In this document: positions 33,673 through 43,797 of the stretch, piece after piece | Numbering within the stretch: position 1 is the first letter of the stretch | How the letters are laid out: every line of letters starts with the position of its first letter | NCBI RefSeq assembly: GCF_000378505.1 | Contig: NZ_KB899991.1 | Location: forward strand, 56,724-120,723 | DNA: 64,000 nucleotides | Source of the DNA: Modicisalibacter luteus DSM 23508 | Lineage (GTDB): Bacteria; Pseudomonadota; Gammaproteobacteria; Pseudomonadales; Halomonadaceae | Reading direction: 5' to 3' | The notes under the pieces: generated by a model | The model's input: the letters and a program-made list of their open reading frames with translations, nothing else | Databases searched by the model: none | What the model was told of the DNA's origin: nothing | Program-made: the position numbers and the translations under genes

Positions 33673-34053
33673 ATGACCGACGAGAAACACCTCATCGAGA
33701 ACGTCGACGCCATCCTTGGGGTGGCCAAACAGATCAAGGCGGGAAAGGGCCGCTACCAACGCACGCTTGAGCAAGAACAGAGCGCCCGAGACTCAGTGAA
33801 GGCCTTGCAGCGAGAAGCACACGCCACCACGACTGCAATGGTCAATGACGAGGACATGAGTAAGCACCGTGCGCTCTCGGATATACAGAAGGATCTGCTC
33901 AAGGCGCATAACAAAGTCGATAAAGCGATCGACAAAAGCCACGATGATGCGGCGGCGATGAAAAATTATTGCAAGCGACTGCAAGCACTTGTGAGAGGGG
34001 CCGATGCGGAAAATTCTGACGAGTCTAAGCAGGACGGGACGTTAGACAAGTAA
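33673..34053 (+). CDS. Hypothetical helical protein, 126 residues
   Basis: No family recognised. The sequence is almost wholly helical and rich in K, E, Q and A, with heptad-like spacing (LEQEQSARDSVKALQREA, DLLKAHNKVDKAIDKSHDDA), so a coiled coil is probable. One cysteine, no membrane segment, no signal peptide; an acidic tail (DAENSDESKQDG). It stands alone; the palindrome upstream suggests its own control. A structural or adaptor role would be a guess. Confidence 0.6.
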   Translation: MTDEKHLIENVDAILGVAKQIKAGKGRYQRTLEQEQSARDSVKALQREAHATTTAMVNDEDMSKHRALSDIQKDLLKAHNKVDKAIDKSHDDAAAMKNYCKRLQALVRGADAENSDESKQDGTLDK

Positions 34054-34429
34054 GTCAGCAGGCAAGGAGGTTTTGACGCCACCGGCCAGGCCAGTGCTAA
34101 AACTGGTGCATTACCCTTTCACCCGTTGGATGGCCCGTTTCCCAGCGAGCCGTCCAGCCAGAGTGCACACCCCTTTCTTCCGACATATCACTTCGTTTTC
34201 GGCTAAGCGTAAATAGACCACAAGGCATCGCTCCAATCACCGAGGCTGGCGAGCAAGCCCCAATGCTGCGCATCCTACAACGCCAAGTGAGGCGGACAAG
34301 TCAGCGGAGCAGCAATAGACCTACACTCCATTGGGCCCAGCGATTACAATCCTCGCCAGAACACACATCCTCCAGCTGGATACTTTCGTTACGAGTACCA
34401 GTCTGAGTACAAATTAGCGACATAGCTCA
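34054..34429. other. Gene-free stretch before prfC (376 bp)
   Basis: A strong binding-site-like AAGGAGG at 34064-34070 has no start codon at a usable distance. No repeat or clear promoter was found; the prfC start at 34430 itself has only a weak site (GACATAGCTCA). The leader of prfC probably lies in the last 100 bp. Confidence 0.4.
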
Positions 34430-36019
34430 ATGCCAGATAGCCAGATTGCCCAGAATGCTGGGCTTCGCCGCACATTCGCCATCATCTCACACCCCGACGC
34501 CGGTAAGACCACCATCACCGAAAAGCTGTTGTTGTTCGGAAATGCCATTCAGTTGGCTGGCTCGGTCAAGGGTAAGCGCAACGAGCGTCATGCCACGTCC
34601 GACTGGATGAAGATGGAGCAGGAGCGCGGCATCTCGGTCACCACCTCGGTCATGCAGTTTCCTTATCAGGGTCGCATCGTCAATCTGCTCGATACCCCGG
34701 GGCACGAGGACTTCTCGGAAGATACCTACCGCACCCTGACGGCCGTCGACTCGGCGCTGATGGTCATCGATGGGGCCAAGGGCGTTGAGGAGCGTACCAT
34801 CAAGCTGATGGAAGTCTGTCGGCTGCGTACCACGCCGATCCTGACCTTCATCAACAAGATGGACCGCGACATTCGTGATCCCATCGAGGTCATGGATGAG
34901 GTGGAGACGGTGTTGAACATCCAGTGCGCGCCGATGACCTGGCCGGTCGGTATGGGACGTCACTTCAAGGGTGTCTACCATCTCTACAATGACGTGATTC
35001 ACCTGTACAAGCAGGGGCAGGGCAATCGCATTCCCGATGATGTGCGTATCGAGGGGCTCCACAATCCCGAAGTCGATGAAGTCCTGGGGGCGGATCAAGC
35101 CGAGGAGCTGCGCATGGAAGTCGAGCTGGTGCGTGGTGCCTCGCATGAGTTCGATCTCGAGGCATATCGGCGCGGCGAGCTGACCCCCGTCTATTTCGGC
35201 ACGGCAATGGGCAACTTCGGCGTTCGCGAGATGCTAGATGGTTTCGTCGAATATGCGCCGGCCCCTCAACCGCGCGAGACCGACACACGGGAAGTGAGCG
35301 CCGAGGACGGTAACTTCAGCGGTTTCGTGTTCAAGATCCAGGCCAACATGGATCCCAAGCACCGCGACCGTGTGGCGTTTCTGCGCGTATGTTCCGGTAA
35401 GTACGACAAGAACATGAAGATGCGTCACGTGCGTATCGGCAAGGACGTCAAGATTGCCGACGCGCTGACCTTCATGGCTTCCGATCGGGCGCATGTCGAA
35501 GAGGCCTGGCCCGGCGACATCATCGGTCTGCACAACCACGGCACCATCCAGATCGGGGATACATTCACGGTCGGCGAGGACATGCGCTTCACCGGTATCC
35601 CGCACTTCGCGCCGGAACTGTTCAAGCGTGTACGCCTGCGTGACCCGCTGAAGATGAAACAGTTGCAGAAGGGCTTGCAGCAGCTCTCCGAGGAGGGGGC
35701 GACTCAGGTCTTCATGCCGCTGGATAACAATGACTTGATCGTTGGAGCTGTCGGTTCGCTGCAGTTCGACGTGGTCGCTCATCGCCTCAAGGAAGAGTAC
35801 AAGGTCGACTGCATCTACGAGGCGGTCAATGTTCAGACCGCACGCTGGGTCTACTGCGACGACGCCAAGAAGCTCGATGAGTTTCGGCGCAAGGCGAGTA
35901 CCAACCTGGCTCTGGATGGAGGCGGCTACCTGACCTACCTGGCACCAACCCGGGTCAATCTGCAGATGACGCAGGAACGCTGGCCTGAAGTGCGATTCAA
36001 TGCGACCCGTGAGCATTGA
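34430..36019 (+). CDS. prfC: Peptide chain release factor 3
   Basis: Translational GTPase that removes RF1 and RF2 from the ribosome after peptide release; cytoplasmic. The 529-residue length is typical. Motifs: [18 protein letters not shown] (P loop), [10 protein letters not shown] (switch I), [16 protein letters not shown] (G3) and [10 protein letters not shown] (G4), followed by domain II and the C-terminal domain ([26 protein letters not shown]). It stands as a single gene or first of prfC-mscL; an imperfect palindrome follows the stop. Confidence 0.96.
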   Translation: MPDSQIAQNAGLRRTFAIISHPDAGKTTITEKLLLFGNAIQLAGSVKGKRNERHATSDWMKMEQERGISVTTSVMQFPYQGRIVNLLDTPGHEDFSEDTYRTLTAVDSALMVIDGAKGVEERTIKLMEVCRLRTTPILTFINKMDRDIRDPIEVMDEVETVLNIQCAPMTWPVGMGRHFKGVYHLYNDVIHLYKQGQGNRIPDDVRIEGLHNPEVDEVLGADQAEELRMEVELVRGASHEFDLEAYRRGELTPVYFGTAMGNFGVREMLDGFVEYAPAPQPRETDTREVSAEDGNFSGFVFKIQANMDPKHRDRVAFLRVCSGKYDKNMKMRHVRIGKDVKIADALTFMASDRAHVEEAWPGDIIGLHNHGTIQIGDTFTVGEDMRFTGIPHFAPELFKRVRLRDPLKMKQLQKGLQQLSEEGATQVFMPLDNNDLIVGAVGSLQFDVVAHRLKEEYKVDCIYEAVNVQTARWVYCDDAKKLDEFRRKASTNLALDGGGYLTYLAPTRVNLQMTQERWPEVRFNATREH

Positions 36020-36020
36020 T

Positions 36021-36038
36021 GCCTATCTTAAGGTAGGC
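36021..36038. other. Near-perfect 18-bp palindrome after prfC
   Basis: GCCTATCTT and AAGGTAGGC are complementary except for one T-G pair, starting 1 base after the prfC stop. Without a T tract or loop, it may act as a weak hairpin or a protein site upstream of mscL. Confidence 0.35.
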
Positions 36039-36119
36039 AGGTAAGCATCCTGCGCCAGCTTTACAGAACTGTCGTGAATGTGGATTCTTGAAGTCGAGCC
36101 AGATCAAGGAGCGATATGC

Positions 36120-36596
36120 ATGGCCTCGAAGTTTCTCAAGGAGTTTCGCGAGTTCGCGGTCAAGGGCAATGTAGTCGACATGGCGGTGGGCATCATCATC
36201 GGGGCCGCTTTCACCGCCATCGTCAACAGTTTGGTCAAGGATGTCTTCACGCCCCTGATCGGCTTGGCTACCGGCGGGTTGAACTTCACCAACCAGTTCC
36301 TGGTGCTGCGTGAAGGCAGGGGAGCTGGGCCCTACAATTCACTGGCGCAGGCCCAGGCCGATGGGGCAGTAACTCTCAACTACGGGCTGTTTCTGAACGC
36401 CACGCTGTCCTTCGTGATCGTCGCTTTTGCCACGTTCCTGTTGATTCGTAACATCAACCGTCTGAAGAATCTTGCTCAGGCACCTGAAACGGCGGCGACT
36501 CCGACTATCAAGACCTGCCCCTATTGCATCAGCAAGATTCCCATTCCCGCAACGCGCTGTCCGGCATGTACCTCGGAACTGCCAGGCGATAGTTGA
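36120..36596 (+). CDS. mscL: Large-conductance mechanosensitive channel with C-terminal zinc-ribbon-like tail
   Basis: Homopentameric inner-membrane channel that opens under hypo-osmotic shock, important in a salt-adapted organism. The start at 36120 ([20 protein letters not shown]) has AAGGAG 8 bases before. TM1 is [22 protein letters not shown]2 is [18 protein letters not shown]. The 158-residue protein is longer than E. coli MscL because the cytoplasmic end carries CPYC-x12-CPAC, a pattern of four cysteines like a zinc ribbon, in place of the usual helix bundle. It lies 100 bp after prfC and 25 bp before the TatD-type gene. Confidence 0.95.
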   Translation: MASKFLKEFREFAVKGNVVDMAVGIIIGAAFTAIVNSLVKDVFTPLIGLATGGLNFTNQFLVLREGRGAGPYNSLAQAQADGAVTLNYGLFLNATLSFVIVAFATFLLIRNINRLKNLAQAPETAATPTIKTCPYCISKIPIPATRCPACTSELPGDS

Positions 36597-36621
36597 ATCT
36601 GCTACAGGAGTCATCGCACGG

Positions 36622-37395
36622 ATGCTGATTGACGCTCACTGCCACCTCGATTTCGAGGCCTTCGATGAAGACCGCGAGGCAATGTTTTCACGTGCGCACG
36701 AAGCCGGAGTCAGGCACTTTCTGGTGCCCGGAACGACACGGCGGCGTTGGCCCGACGTTGTCGGTGTCGCTCAGCGCAGCGACGTCAGCCTAAGCCTGGG
36801 GCTACATCCTTATTTCATGCACGAACATGGGCCGGATGACATCGAGGCGCTGGAACAGGCATTGGATGATCATCCCGAGGTGATTGCGCTGGGGGAGTGC
36901 GGTATCGATGCCCGCTTCGAGGAGACCCTCGACGACCAATGGGCCCTGTTCGAAGAGCAGTTGCGCATCGCCAAGGCGCGTCGTCTACCGGCGGTTATTC
37001 ATTGCGTACATGCCAATGACAAGGTGGCCAAGCGTTTGCGCCAACTGGAATTACCGGCTGGCGGGCTGATCCACGCCTTTGCGGGGAGTCCGGAGCAGGC
37101 CGGCAAGTTCATCGACCTGGGGTTCGTGGTCGGCCTGGGCGGTGCCACTACCTATGAGCGGGCCAAGCGTGTGCATCGCGCCGTTGCCGCATTACCGGAT
37201 GATGGCTTTGTGCTTGAGACCGACAGCCCTGATATGCCGCTATGCGGCTTTCAGGGGCAACGCAACGAACCGGAACGGATTGCCATGGTCTGCCGCCAGG
37301 TAGCGGAACTGCGAGGGCAGGCATACGAGAAGGTTGCCGAACACACGACCGCCAATGTGCGGCGTGTATTCGGCATTGTAGTCCACGGCAGCTAG
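36622..37395 (+). CDS. TatD-family metal-dependent hydrolase
   Basis: A 257-residue TIM-barrel hydrolase. Metal ligands: DAHCHLDFEAF (H-x-H) at the start, GECGIDARFE (E), VIHCVHAND (H), LIHAFAGSPEQ (H) and LETDSPDMPL (D). TatD proteins are 3'-5' DNases/ RNases or D-amino-acid deacylases; this one is of the YcfH/YjjV type. The ATG at 36622 follows AGGAG by 11 bases, somewhat far. It is last in a possible prfC-mscL-tatD run and shares its last 4 bp with the convergent ygfZ. Confidence 0.9.
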   Translation: MLIDAHCHLDFEAFDEDREAMFSRAHEAGVRHFLVPGTTRRRWPDVVGVAQRSDVSLSLGLHPYFMHEHGPDDIEALEQALDDHPEVIALGECGIDARFEETLDDQWALFEEQLRIAKARRLPAVIHCVHANDKVAKRLRQLELPAGGLIHAFAGSPEQAGKFIDLGFVVGLGGATTYERAKRVHRAVAALPDDGFVLETDSPDMPLCGFQGQRNEPERIAMVCRQVAELRGQAYEKVAEHTTANVRRVFGIVVHGS

Positions 37396-38450
37396 CCTGC
37401 CTGGCCGTTGCTGGCAAGATTTTCAGGGTCGACCCGCTCCAGCGGGTAGGGGAGCTTGAGCCGTTTCAGCTGCTGTCCGGCGACTGTCAGCGGTTCGGCC
37501 AATTCGTCGCGAGTCGTCATCACTGCCAGGATCTCGACCTGGCCATAACCGTCGATTTCCGCGCTCACCACCTCGCCCTGGCTTTTCCCCTCGGCATCGA
37601 GGATTGGAGTACCGATGTCGGCAAGCGTAGCGCCGTCGAGCTGACCTCGGAACAATCGCTTCTTGACCTGACCTCGAAAATGGGCGCGAGCGACGACCTC
37701 CTGACCTGTGTAGCAGCCTTTCTTGAAGCTGATGCCGCCCAGGGCCTCCCAGTTGATCATTTGCGGAAGGTAAGTGTCCTGATGGGCAGCGTTCAGCCAG
37801 ATAAGTCCGGCTTGAATGTCATGCAATTTCCATACGGCATTACCGACCGGGATGGCATGTTTTGCCAGCGTGTCCCATACGGCTCCGGCCTCGTCCTGGG
37901 GCAGGCACAGCAGTAAGCGTGGCTTATGGCCCGGATGACGCAGCACGACATGTTTACCCTGATTGGCCTGCTGCCAGGTCGTTGGCGGTCTCAAGTCCAT
38001 GCGAGTTTCGACCAGGGCAGGGGCTTCACGTCCGATCAGGCCAAGCATCACGATATCTTCGCGCGGTGTGATTTCTGCTTTATAGAACGCGGCGAATTTT
38101 GCCAGGTGGTTACGCAGCGGGTCGATCAAGTCGCGGTCCATCAGCAACCAGTAACGCCCCTCCTCGATACGTAGCAATTGCGCATTGGCCAGCATGCGGC
38201 CTTTTGGCGTACAGAAGGCGGTCGGGGCGGCAAAATCTCCGTTGGCCAGGCCAAGCTGAGCACTGGTCTGTCCCTGCAGGAAGCGCTCAGCGTCAGCACC
38301 GGCCACTTCCAGAATACCCAGATGGACCAGTGGGGTGATCACGGTATCGTCATGGGCGTGACGAGCCTGATTCGGATCGCCGAAATCGGTATGCCGCTCA
38401 TCAGGGAAGTGGGCGCCAAGCTGTTGTAGGTAGGCTTTCCAGTCGGACAT
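37392..38450 (-). CDS. ygfZ: tRNA-modifying / Fe-S cluster repair folate-binding protein YgfZ
   Basis: A 352-residue protein of the GcvT-like folate-binding family that supports assembly or repair of certain Fe-S enzymes such as MiaB. The diagnostic motif is KKGCYTGQEVVARAHFRG near residue 245, with the conserved cysteine. The N-terminal half contains FLQGQTSAQL and TPKGRMLANAQLL, also typical. Cytosolic. It is convergent with the TatD gene (4-bp overlap) and divergent from a HMA-like/OsmC pair. Confidence 0.93.
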   Translation of the reverse strand: MSDWKAYLQQLGAHFPDERHTDFGDPNQARHAHDDTVITPLVHLGILEVAGADAERFLQGQTSAQLGLANGDFAAPTAFCTPKGRMLANAQLLRIEEGRYWLLMDRDLIDPLRNHLAKFAAFYKAEITPREDIVMLGLIGREAPALVETRMDLRPPTTWQQANQGKHVVLRHPGHKPRLLLCLPQDEAGAVWDTLAKHAIPVGNAVWKLHDIQAGLIWLNAAHQDTYLPQMINWEALGGISFKKGCYTGQEVVARAHFRGQVKKRLFRGQLDGATLADIGTPILDAEGKSQGEVVSAEIDGYGQVEILAVMTTRDELAEPLTVAGQQLKRLKLPYPLERVDPENLASNGQAG

Positions 38451-38593
38451 GAAGACTCCGTTGCGACACGATACTCGTTAACCACGGTATGAGGGCTGAC
38501 CCCACGAAATGCAAGTCGCTCTGGCCGTGTTGAGGCGATGCGATGCCGACATGCTAGACTTCCTCTCGATAGTGTCCAGCTTAGGGGAGCCCG

Positions 38594-38785
38594 ATGAGCC
38601 AAATCTCGCTGACTTTCGAAGGGGTCGAAGACGCCGAGCAGATCAATCAGCTGACGACAGCACTGATGATGGTAGACGGTGTGGAGAGTGCAGAGGTAGG
38701 GCGTTACGGAGCCGATGTCGAGGGCCGTGTTCGCCGAGAGACGCTGATCGCAGCCGTCGAGAAGCTTGGCGTCAAGGTGCGCTGA
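38594..38785 (+). CDS. Small HMA-like domain protein (63 residues)
   Basis: A tiny protein with the length and beta-alpha-beta-beta-alpha-beta pattern of heavy-metal-associated domains: SQISLTFEGVEDAEQINQLT, then DGVESAEVGRYGADVEGRVR, then ETLIAAVEKLGVKVR. The CxxC metal pair of true HMA proteins is missing (no cysteine at all), so it cannot bind copper in the usual way. GGGGAG lies before the ATG. It lies 26 bp upstream of an OsmC gene, likely in one operon. Confidence 0.7.
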   Translation: MSQISLTFEGVEDAEQINQLTTALMMVDGVESAEVGRYGADVEGRVRRETLIAAVEKLGVKVR

Positions 38786-38811
38786 GCCTAGCCTGCCGAC
38801 AGGAGGTCTTC

Positions 38812-39225
38812 ATGACCATCGTAGTCACCAGTGAAGGGCACGAAGGGTTGCGTCATCGCATCGAGGTCGAAGGCTTCGATGATCTGTTTGCTGATGGTCC
38901 CGAGTTCATTGGTGGCAGGGACAGCGCACCGGACCCACACGATTATTTAGACATGGCTCTGGGGGCCTGTAAGGCCATCACTGCACGCATGTATGCGCGG
39001 CGCAAGGAGTGGCCATTGGAAGGAATCAAAGTCAGCGTCGCCCGGGACGATAGCCAGGAACGCCATGGCATCTATCGGTTACAGGTCAGCATGGAGTTTC
39101 TGGGTATCGAGGATGCCGGCCAACGTAACCGGCTGTTGGAGATCGCCGAGCGTTGTCCTATCCAGCGCCTGATGACTGTATCGCAGGTTGAGGTCAATAC
39201 TTCACTGACAGCGTTTAGCGCTTGA
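38812..39225 (+). CDS. OsmC-family protein
   Basis: A 137-residue OsmC/Ohr-like protein that detoxifies organic hydroperoxides or related compounds with thiol reductants. The start at 38812 has a perfect AGGAGGT 5 bases before. Family pattern: [20 protein letters not shown] with the first reactive cysteine, and [11 protein letters not shown] with the second. It follows the HMA-like gene and precedes uvrB by 31 bp, so all three may share a transcript. Confidence 0.88.
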   Translation: MTIVVTSEGHEGLRHRIEVEGFDDLFADGPEFIGGRDSAPDPHDYLDMALGACKAITARMYARRKEWPLEGIKVSVARDDSQERHGIYRLQVSMEFLGIEDAGQRNRLLEIAERCPIQRLMTVSQVEVNTSLTAFSA

Positions 39226-39256
39226 ACTTTTTTGCGGCCGGGTCCATCTCAGGCAT

Positions 39257-41287
39257 ATGAACAAACCATTCCGAATTCACTCGAAGTACCGCCCCGCCGG
39301 AGACCAGCCCGCCGCTATCGATGGGCTGGTCAAGGGTATCGAGGCGGGGCTGGCCCATCAGACCCTGCTTGGCGTGACCGGGTCGGGCAAGACATTCACC
39401 ATGGCCAATGTGGTGGAGCGCCTGCAGCGTCCAGCCATTGTGATGGCGCCCAACAAGACGCTGGCGGCGCAACTTTACGGGGAGTTCAAGTCGTTCCTTC
39501 CCGACAACGCCGTTGAGTACTTCGTCTCGTATTACGATTACTACCAGCCTGAAGCCTATGTGCCGTCCTCGGATACCTTCATCGAGAAGGACGCATCGAT
39601 CAACGACCATATCGAACAGATGCGCCTGTCGGCCACCAAGGCGCTACTGGAACGCCGCGATGCCCTGATCGTCGCGTCGGTGTCGGCGATCTACGGCCTG
39701 GGCGATCCCGAGCTGTATCTGAAGATGCGTCTGCACTTCAATCGCGGCGAATTGATTGATCAGCGCAGCTTTCTTCGACGCCTTGCCGAGCTGCAGTACA
39801 CACGCAACGACATGGATTTCCGTCGCGGTACCTATCGTGTGCGTGGTGATGTGATCGATATCTACCCGGCGGATGCCGAGGACGAGGCGGTACGTGTCGA
39901 GCTGTTCGATGACGAGATCGACTCGATCCGCCTGTTCGATCCACTGACCGGCGAGATGCGCGGACAAGTGCCGCGCATGACCATCTACCCGAAGAGTCAC
40001 TACGTCACGCCGCGCGAAACCATCGTCCAGGCGACGGAAAACATCAAGGCCGAGCTCATCGAGCGACTCGACTGGCTGCGCAAGCACGACAAGCTTGTGG
40101 AGGCACAGCGTCTCGAGCAGCGCACGCTATACGACATCGAGATGATGCTCGAACTGGGTTACTGCAACGGCATCGAGAACTACTCTCGCTATCTCTCGGG
40201 GCGAAAGCCAGGCTCACCGCCACCGACGTTCTTCGACTACCTGCCGGCCGATTCCCTGCTGTTCATTGACGAATCACACGTCAGCGTTCCCCAGGTAGGG
40301 GGAATGTATAAGGGCGACCGCTCACGCAAGGAGACACTCGTCGAGTATGGTTTCCGCCTGCCGTCGGCACTCGACAACCGGCCGATGACCTTCGAGGAAT
40401 GGGAGCGTATCTGCCCGCAAACCGTCTTTGTGTCGGCAACGCCGGGCAAGTATGAAGCCGAACATGCCGGGCAGGTGGTCGAACAGGTGGTCCGGCCTAC
40501 CGGGCTGCTGGATCCCGAGGTCGAGGTGCGTCCGGCCTCGACCCAGGTGGATGATCTGTTGTCAGAGATTCGCCTGCGTACCGAAGTCGGGGAGCGGGTG
40601 CTGGTCACGACGTTGACCAAGCGTATGGCCGAGGACCTGACAGAGTACTTCGATGAGCATGATGTTCGGGTACGCTATCTGCATTCCGATATCGATACCG
40701 TTGAACGCGTGGAAATCATTCGCGATCTGCGGCTGGGCAAGTTCGACGTGCTGGTAGGTATCAACCTGCTGCGCGAGGGGCTGGATATTCCCGAGGTTTC
40801 GCTGGTTGCCATTCTTGATGCCGACAAGGAAGGCTTCCTGCGCGCCGAGCGCTCTCTGATCCAGACTATCGGTCGTGCGGCTCGTAACGCGCGCGGCAAG
40901 GCGATCCTCTATGGCGACCGGGTCACCGACTCGATGCGCAGGGCGATCGACGAGACCGAACGGCGCCGTGCCAAGCAGATCGCTCATAATGAGGCGCATG
41001 GCATCACGCCAAGAACGGTGACCCGGTCGGTCGCCGACATCATGGAAGGGGCCCAGACACCCGGCAAGAAAGGCAACCGCCGCAAGAATGAACGCAAGGT
41101 GGCCGAAGCGCAGGGAGAATATACTCTGGACGACCTCAAGGCGATGTCGGTCCCCGACCTGACCCGGGAGATCAGCAAGCTGGAAGATGCCATGCATGAG
41201 GCGGCCCAGAACCTGGAATTCGAGGAGGCTGCCCGGTTGCGTGACCGTGTACACACGCTCAATGCTCGCCTCATCGAGCTGAAGTAA
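39257..41287 (+). CDS. uvrB: Excinuclease ABC subunit B
   Basis: DNA-repair helicase-like subunit that verifies damage delivered by UvrA and recruits UvrC. The 676-residue length is standard. Motifs: Walker [15 protein letters not shown], beta-hairpin [29 protein letters not shown] (Walker B), [27 protein letters not shown] and QTIGRAARN, then a C-terminal UvrC-binding helix pair ([20 protein letters not shown]). No LexA-like box is seen just upstream, where the OsmC gene ends. Confidence 0.97.
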   Translation: MNKPFRIHSKYRPAGDQPAAIDGLVKGIEAGLAHQTLLGVTGSGKTFTMANVVERLQRPAIVMAPNKTLAAQLYGEFKSFLPDNAVEYFVSYYDYYQPEAYVPSSDTFIEKDASINDHIEQMRLSATKALLERRDALIVASVSAIYGLGDPELYLKMRLHFNRGELIDQRSFLRRLAELQYTRNDMDFRRGTYRVRGDVIDIYPADAEDEAVRVELFDDEIDSIRLFDPLTGEMRGQVPRMTIYPKSHYVTPRETIVQATENIKAELIERLDWLRKHDKLVEAQRLEQRTLYDIEMMLELGYCNGIENYSRYLSGRKPGSPPPTFFDYLPADSLLFIDESHVSVPQVGGMYKGDRSRKETLVEYGFRLPSALDNRPMTFEEWERICPQTVFVSATPGKYEAEHAGQVVEQVVRPTGLLDPEVEVRPASTQVDDLLSEIRLRTEVGERVLVTTLTKRMAEDLTEYFDEHDVRVRYLHSDIDTVERVEIIRDLRLGKFDVLVGINLLREGLDIPEVSLVAILDADKEGFLRAERSLIQTIGRAARNARGKAILYGDRVTDSMRRAIDETERRRAKQIAHNEAHGITPRTVTRSVADIMEGAQTPGKKGNRRKNERKVAEAQGEYTLDDLKAMSVPDLTREISKLEDAMHEAAQNLEFEEAARLRDRVHTLNARLIELK

Positions 41288-41631
41288 CCCTCCGATTTCT
41301 GGCGCTTGGCTGCACTTGGCCGGGCGCCACCTCCTCATGCTGTTCTGTCTATCTCTTGCCGGATGATCCTCTGTCCTGGCATTTAAAAAGCGTTTATCTG
41401 CCGCCGTTTTGGGGTGTGGTGCGCAATATCGCTGTGCTTGTTTTTGGTTTTAGTGTTTTATTCTTGTCCTTCTAAAGGAAGCTGGTCTTTCTTCTCGCCA
41501 AAGTGACGGTAGGCCGCGAAATGGGGGGCTTTTACGCGCTTTACAGTCCGTCACGCGACTGCCAATAATAGACTCGAACACCCGCTTGAAAGCGGTGGCT
41601 TGTCGACGATAACAAAGAGATGGAACCCACC
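41288..41631. other. Intergenic region before livK
   Basis: About 340 bp without a credible ORF. After uvrB, TGGCGC and GCGCCA (about 41297 to 41323) can pair around a loop and could end transcription. The remainder is AT-richer from 41440 (TTTTTGGTTTTAGTGTTTTATT) and probably holds the liv promoter, but I cannot fix its boxes. Confidence 0.45.
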
Positions 41632-42774
41632 ATGAATACAATTATGCGCAAGTCGCTGTTGGCTTTGGCCATTGGCGCAGGGATGACCAGCCTTTCCGCA
41701 CAGGCGGAGATCACCATCGGCCTTGCCGGCCCGGTAACCGGCCCGGTTGCTCAATATGGTGATATGCAATTCATTGGCGCCGAGATGGCTATCGAGCGGA
41801 TCAACGCCCAGGGGGGCGTCAATGGAGAAATGCTCAAGGGTGTAAAGTACGACGATGCGTGTGAGCCGAAGCAGGCGGTGGCTGTTGCCAACCAGATCGT
41901 CAATGATGGTGTTCAGTTCGTTGTTGGTCACCTGTGTTCAAGCGCCACCCAGCCGGCCTCCGACATCTATGCCGAAGAAGGCATTTTGATGATCACGCCA
42001 GCCTCGACCAGTCCCACCATCACTGAAGCGGGTTACGAGACCGTCTTCCGGACCATCGGACGTGACGATGCTCAAGGGCCGGTCGCTGGGCGATTCATTG
42101 CCGAGCACATCAAGCCCGAGAACATGGCTATTATCCATGACAAGCAGCAGTACGGCGAGGGTGTTGCGACAGCGGTGCGTGATACCGTCGAGGAAGCCGG
42201 TATCGATGTGGCTGTCTTCGAGGGGATCACAGCCGGACAGCAAAACTACTCGTCACTGGTTTCCAAGCTCAAGCGCGAGAACGTCGATTTCGTCTATTAC
42301 GGCGGATATCATCCGGAGCTGGGCCTGATCCTGCGCCAGGCCAAGGAGCTTGGTTTCGACGCTCAGTTCATGGGGCCCGAAGGCGTGGGTAATCCCGATA
42401 TTTCCAAGATTGCGGGTGAAGCGTCCGAGGGGCTGCTGGTAACGCTACCCCAGGCCTTCGAGACCGATCCCAAGAACGCTGACCTGGTGGCGGCTTTCGA
42501 GGCCAAGAATCAGGACCCGTCCGGTCCCTTCGTGATGCCTGCCTATACCGCAGTTTATCTGATGGCCGAAGGCATGAAGGCCACAGAATCTACCGACCCC
42601 TTCGAAGTCGCGGAATACCTGCACCAGAACACCTCCGATACCCCCATCGGCGAGGTCAAGTACGACGAGAGCGGTGATCTCGAGGAGTTCAATTTCGTCG
42701 TCTACAACTGGCACGCCGACGGAACCAAGACCAAGGCCGAGACTGGCGAGGCGCAGTCCGATACCGCTCAGTAA
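41632..42774 (+). CDS. livK: Branched-chain amino acid ABC transporter, periplasmic binding protein
   Basis: A 380-residue substrate-binding protein for leucine/isoleucine/valine. It opens with a signal peptide (MNTIMRKSLLALAIGAGMTS, cleavage likely after LSAQA) and the mature part starts EITIGLAGPVTGPVAQYGD, as in LivJ/LivK. Further blocks: VVGHLCSSATQPASDIYAEE, SPTITEAGYETVFRTIGRDD and QQYGEGVATAVRD. Either ATG 41620 or 41632 may be used; 41632 gives the better signal peptide. First gene of livKHMGF; two hairpins separate it from livH. Confidence 0.95.
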   Translation: MNTIMRKSLLALAIGAGMTSLSAQAEITIGLAGPVTGPVAQYGDMQFIGAEMAIERINAQGGVNGEMLKGVKYDDACEPKQAVAVANQIVNDGVQFVVGHLCSSATQPASDIYAEEGILMITPASTSPTITEAGYETVFRTIGRDDAQGPVAGRFIAEHIKPENMAIIHDKQQYGEGVATAVRDTVEEAGIDVAVFEGITAGQQNYSSLVSKLKRENVDFVYYGGYHPELGLILRQAKELGFDAQFMGPEGVGNPDISKIAGEASEGLLVTLPQAFETDPKNADLVAAFEAKNQDPSGPFVMPAYTAVYLMAEGMKATESTDPFEVAEYLHQNTSDTPIGEVKYDESGDLEEFNFVVYNWHADGTKTKAETGEAQSDTAQ

Positions 42775-42804
42775 CGTCCACGCTTTGGTTAAGCATGGCT
42801 TCAC

Positions 42805-42856
42805 CGTCGCCTAAGCGACGTCGATCTTCGCCTGGCCGGCCAAAACCGGCCGGGCG
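42805..42856 (+). terminator. Two consecutive hairpins between livK and livH
   Basis: Hairpin one: CGTCGC/GCGACG (42805-42820), loop 4. Hairpin two: an 11-bp stem 42829-42839 with 42846-42856 (one T-G pair), loop CCAAAA type, followed by TCTTTG. Such structures after the binding-protein gene reduce read-through or protect its mRNA, giving excess binding protein. Confidence 0.7.
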
Positions 42857-42876
42857 TCTTTGCGCAGGTAATCCTC

Positions 42877-43797
42877 ATGGAAGCTTCTCTCTACTTCCTT
42901 CAGCAGGTGATCAACGGCCTCACCATAGGCAGCACCTACGCGCTGATTGCCATCGGCTATACCATGGTCTATGGCATTATCGGCATGATCAATTTTGCCC
43001 ATGGCGAGATCTATATGATCTCGACCTATGTGGTCTTCATTGTCATTGCCGGCCTATCGATGCTGGGAATCGACAGTACCGCCTTTCTTATAGTCGCTGC
43101 CTTGCTGGTCGCGATCGTCGTGGCCAGTGCGCACGCTTTTGCCGTCGAGCGAGTGGCCTACCGCCCCGTACGTGGCTCCAAACGCTTAATTGCGCTGATT
43201 TCCGCGATCGGCATGTCGATCTTCTTGCAGAATTACATCCTGCTGGCGCAGGGATCCCGCGACAAGGCCATTCCCAGCCTGTTACCGGGTGGCTGGCAGT
43301 TCGGTGGCGATGGGTTTGCCGTCAACCTGTCCTACATGCAGGTGATTATTTTCGTCGTCACGCTGGTCAGCATGACGGTGCTGGCCCTGTTCATATCGCG
43401 TTCACGGCTCGGAAGGGCCTGTCGGGCCTGCTCTCAGGACCGCGGTATGGCCAACCTTCTTGGAATCAATACCGACCTGGTCATCTCGATGACATTCGTC
43501 ATCGGTGCGGCGTTGGCCGCGGTGGCCGGGCTGCTGCTCGGCATGTACTACGGCGTGGTCAATCCTTATATCGGCTTTCTGGCCGGGCTCAAGGCGTTCA
43601 CGGCTGCGGTACTCGGTGGTATCGGCAGCATTCCTGGCGCCGTGCTGGGCGGGTTGATCCTGGGCGTGGCTGAAGCGCTGACGGGAGCCTACCTGTCTAC
43701 GGAATATAACGATGTGGTTTCCTTCGGCCTGCTGATTCTGATTTTGCTGTTCCGCCCCTGGGGCATACTCGGCAAACCGGAAGTGGAGAAGATCTGA
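42877..43797 (+). CDS. livH: Branched-chain amino acid ABC transporter permease LivH
   Basis: A 306-residue inner-membrane permease with eight or so hydrophobic segments. Family blocks: [40 protein letters not shown], and [20 protein letters not shown], the EAA-like loop that contacts the ATPases. It lies between livK and livM and shares a base with livM (ATGA overlap at 43797), indicating coupling. Confidence 0.96.
   Translation: MEASLYFLQQVINGLTIGSTYALIAIGYTMVYGIIGMINFAHGEIYMISTYVVFIVIAGLSMLGIDSTAFLIVAALLVAIVVASAHAFAVERVAYRPVRGSKRLIALISAIGMSIFLQNYILLAQGSRDKAIPSLLPGGWQFGGDGFAVNLSYMQVIIFVVTLVSMTVLALFISRSRLGRACRACSQDRGMANLLGINTDLVISMTFVIGAALAAVAGLLLGMYYGVVNPYIGFLAGLKAFTAAVLGGIGSIPGAVLGGLILGVAEALTGAYLSTEYNDVVSFGLLILILLFRPWGILGKPEVEKI

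Noticed and set aside
34064..34220. A very strong AAGGAGG followed by an open stretch of about 46 codons after the 126-residue gene
   Set aside because: The only start in reach (TTG at 34073) is 2 bases from the site, too close for initiation, and the peptide shows no conserved pattern.
36104..36292. Long minus-strand frames inside mscL, prfC, uvrB, liv genes and others
   Set aside because: They are shadows of strongly supported genes on the other strand, caused by the GC-rich codon pattern; no binding sites or family motifs.
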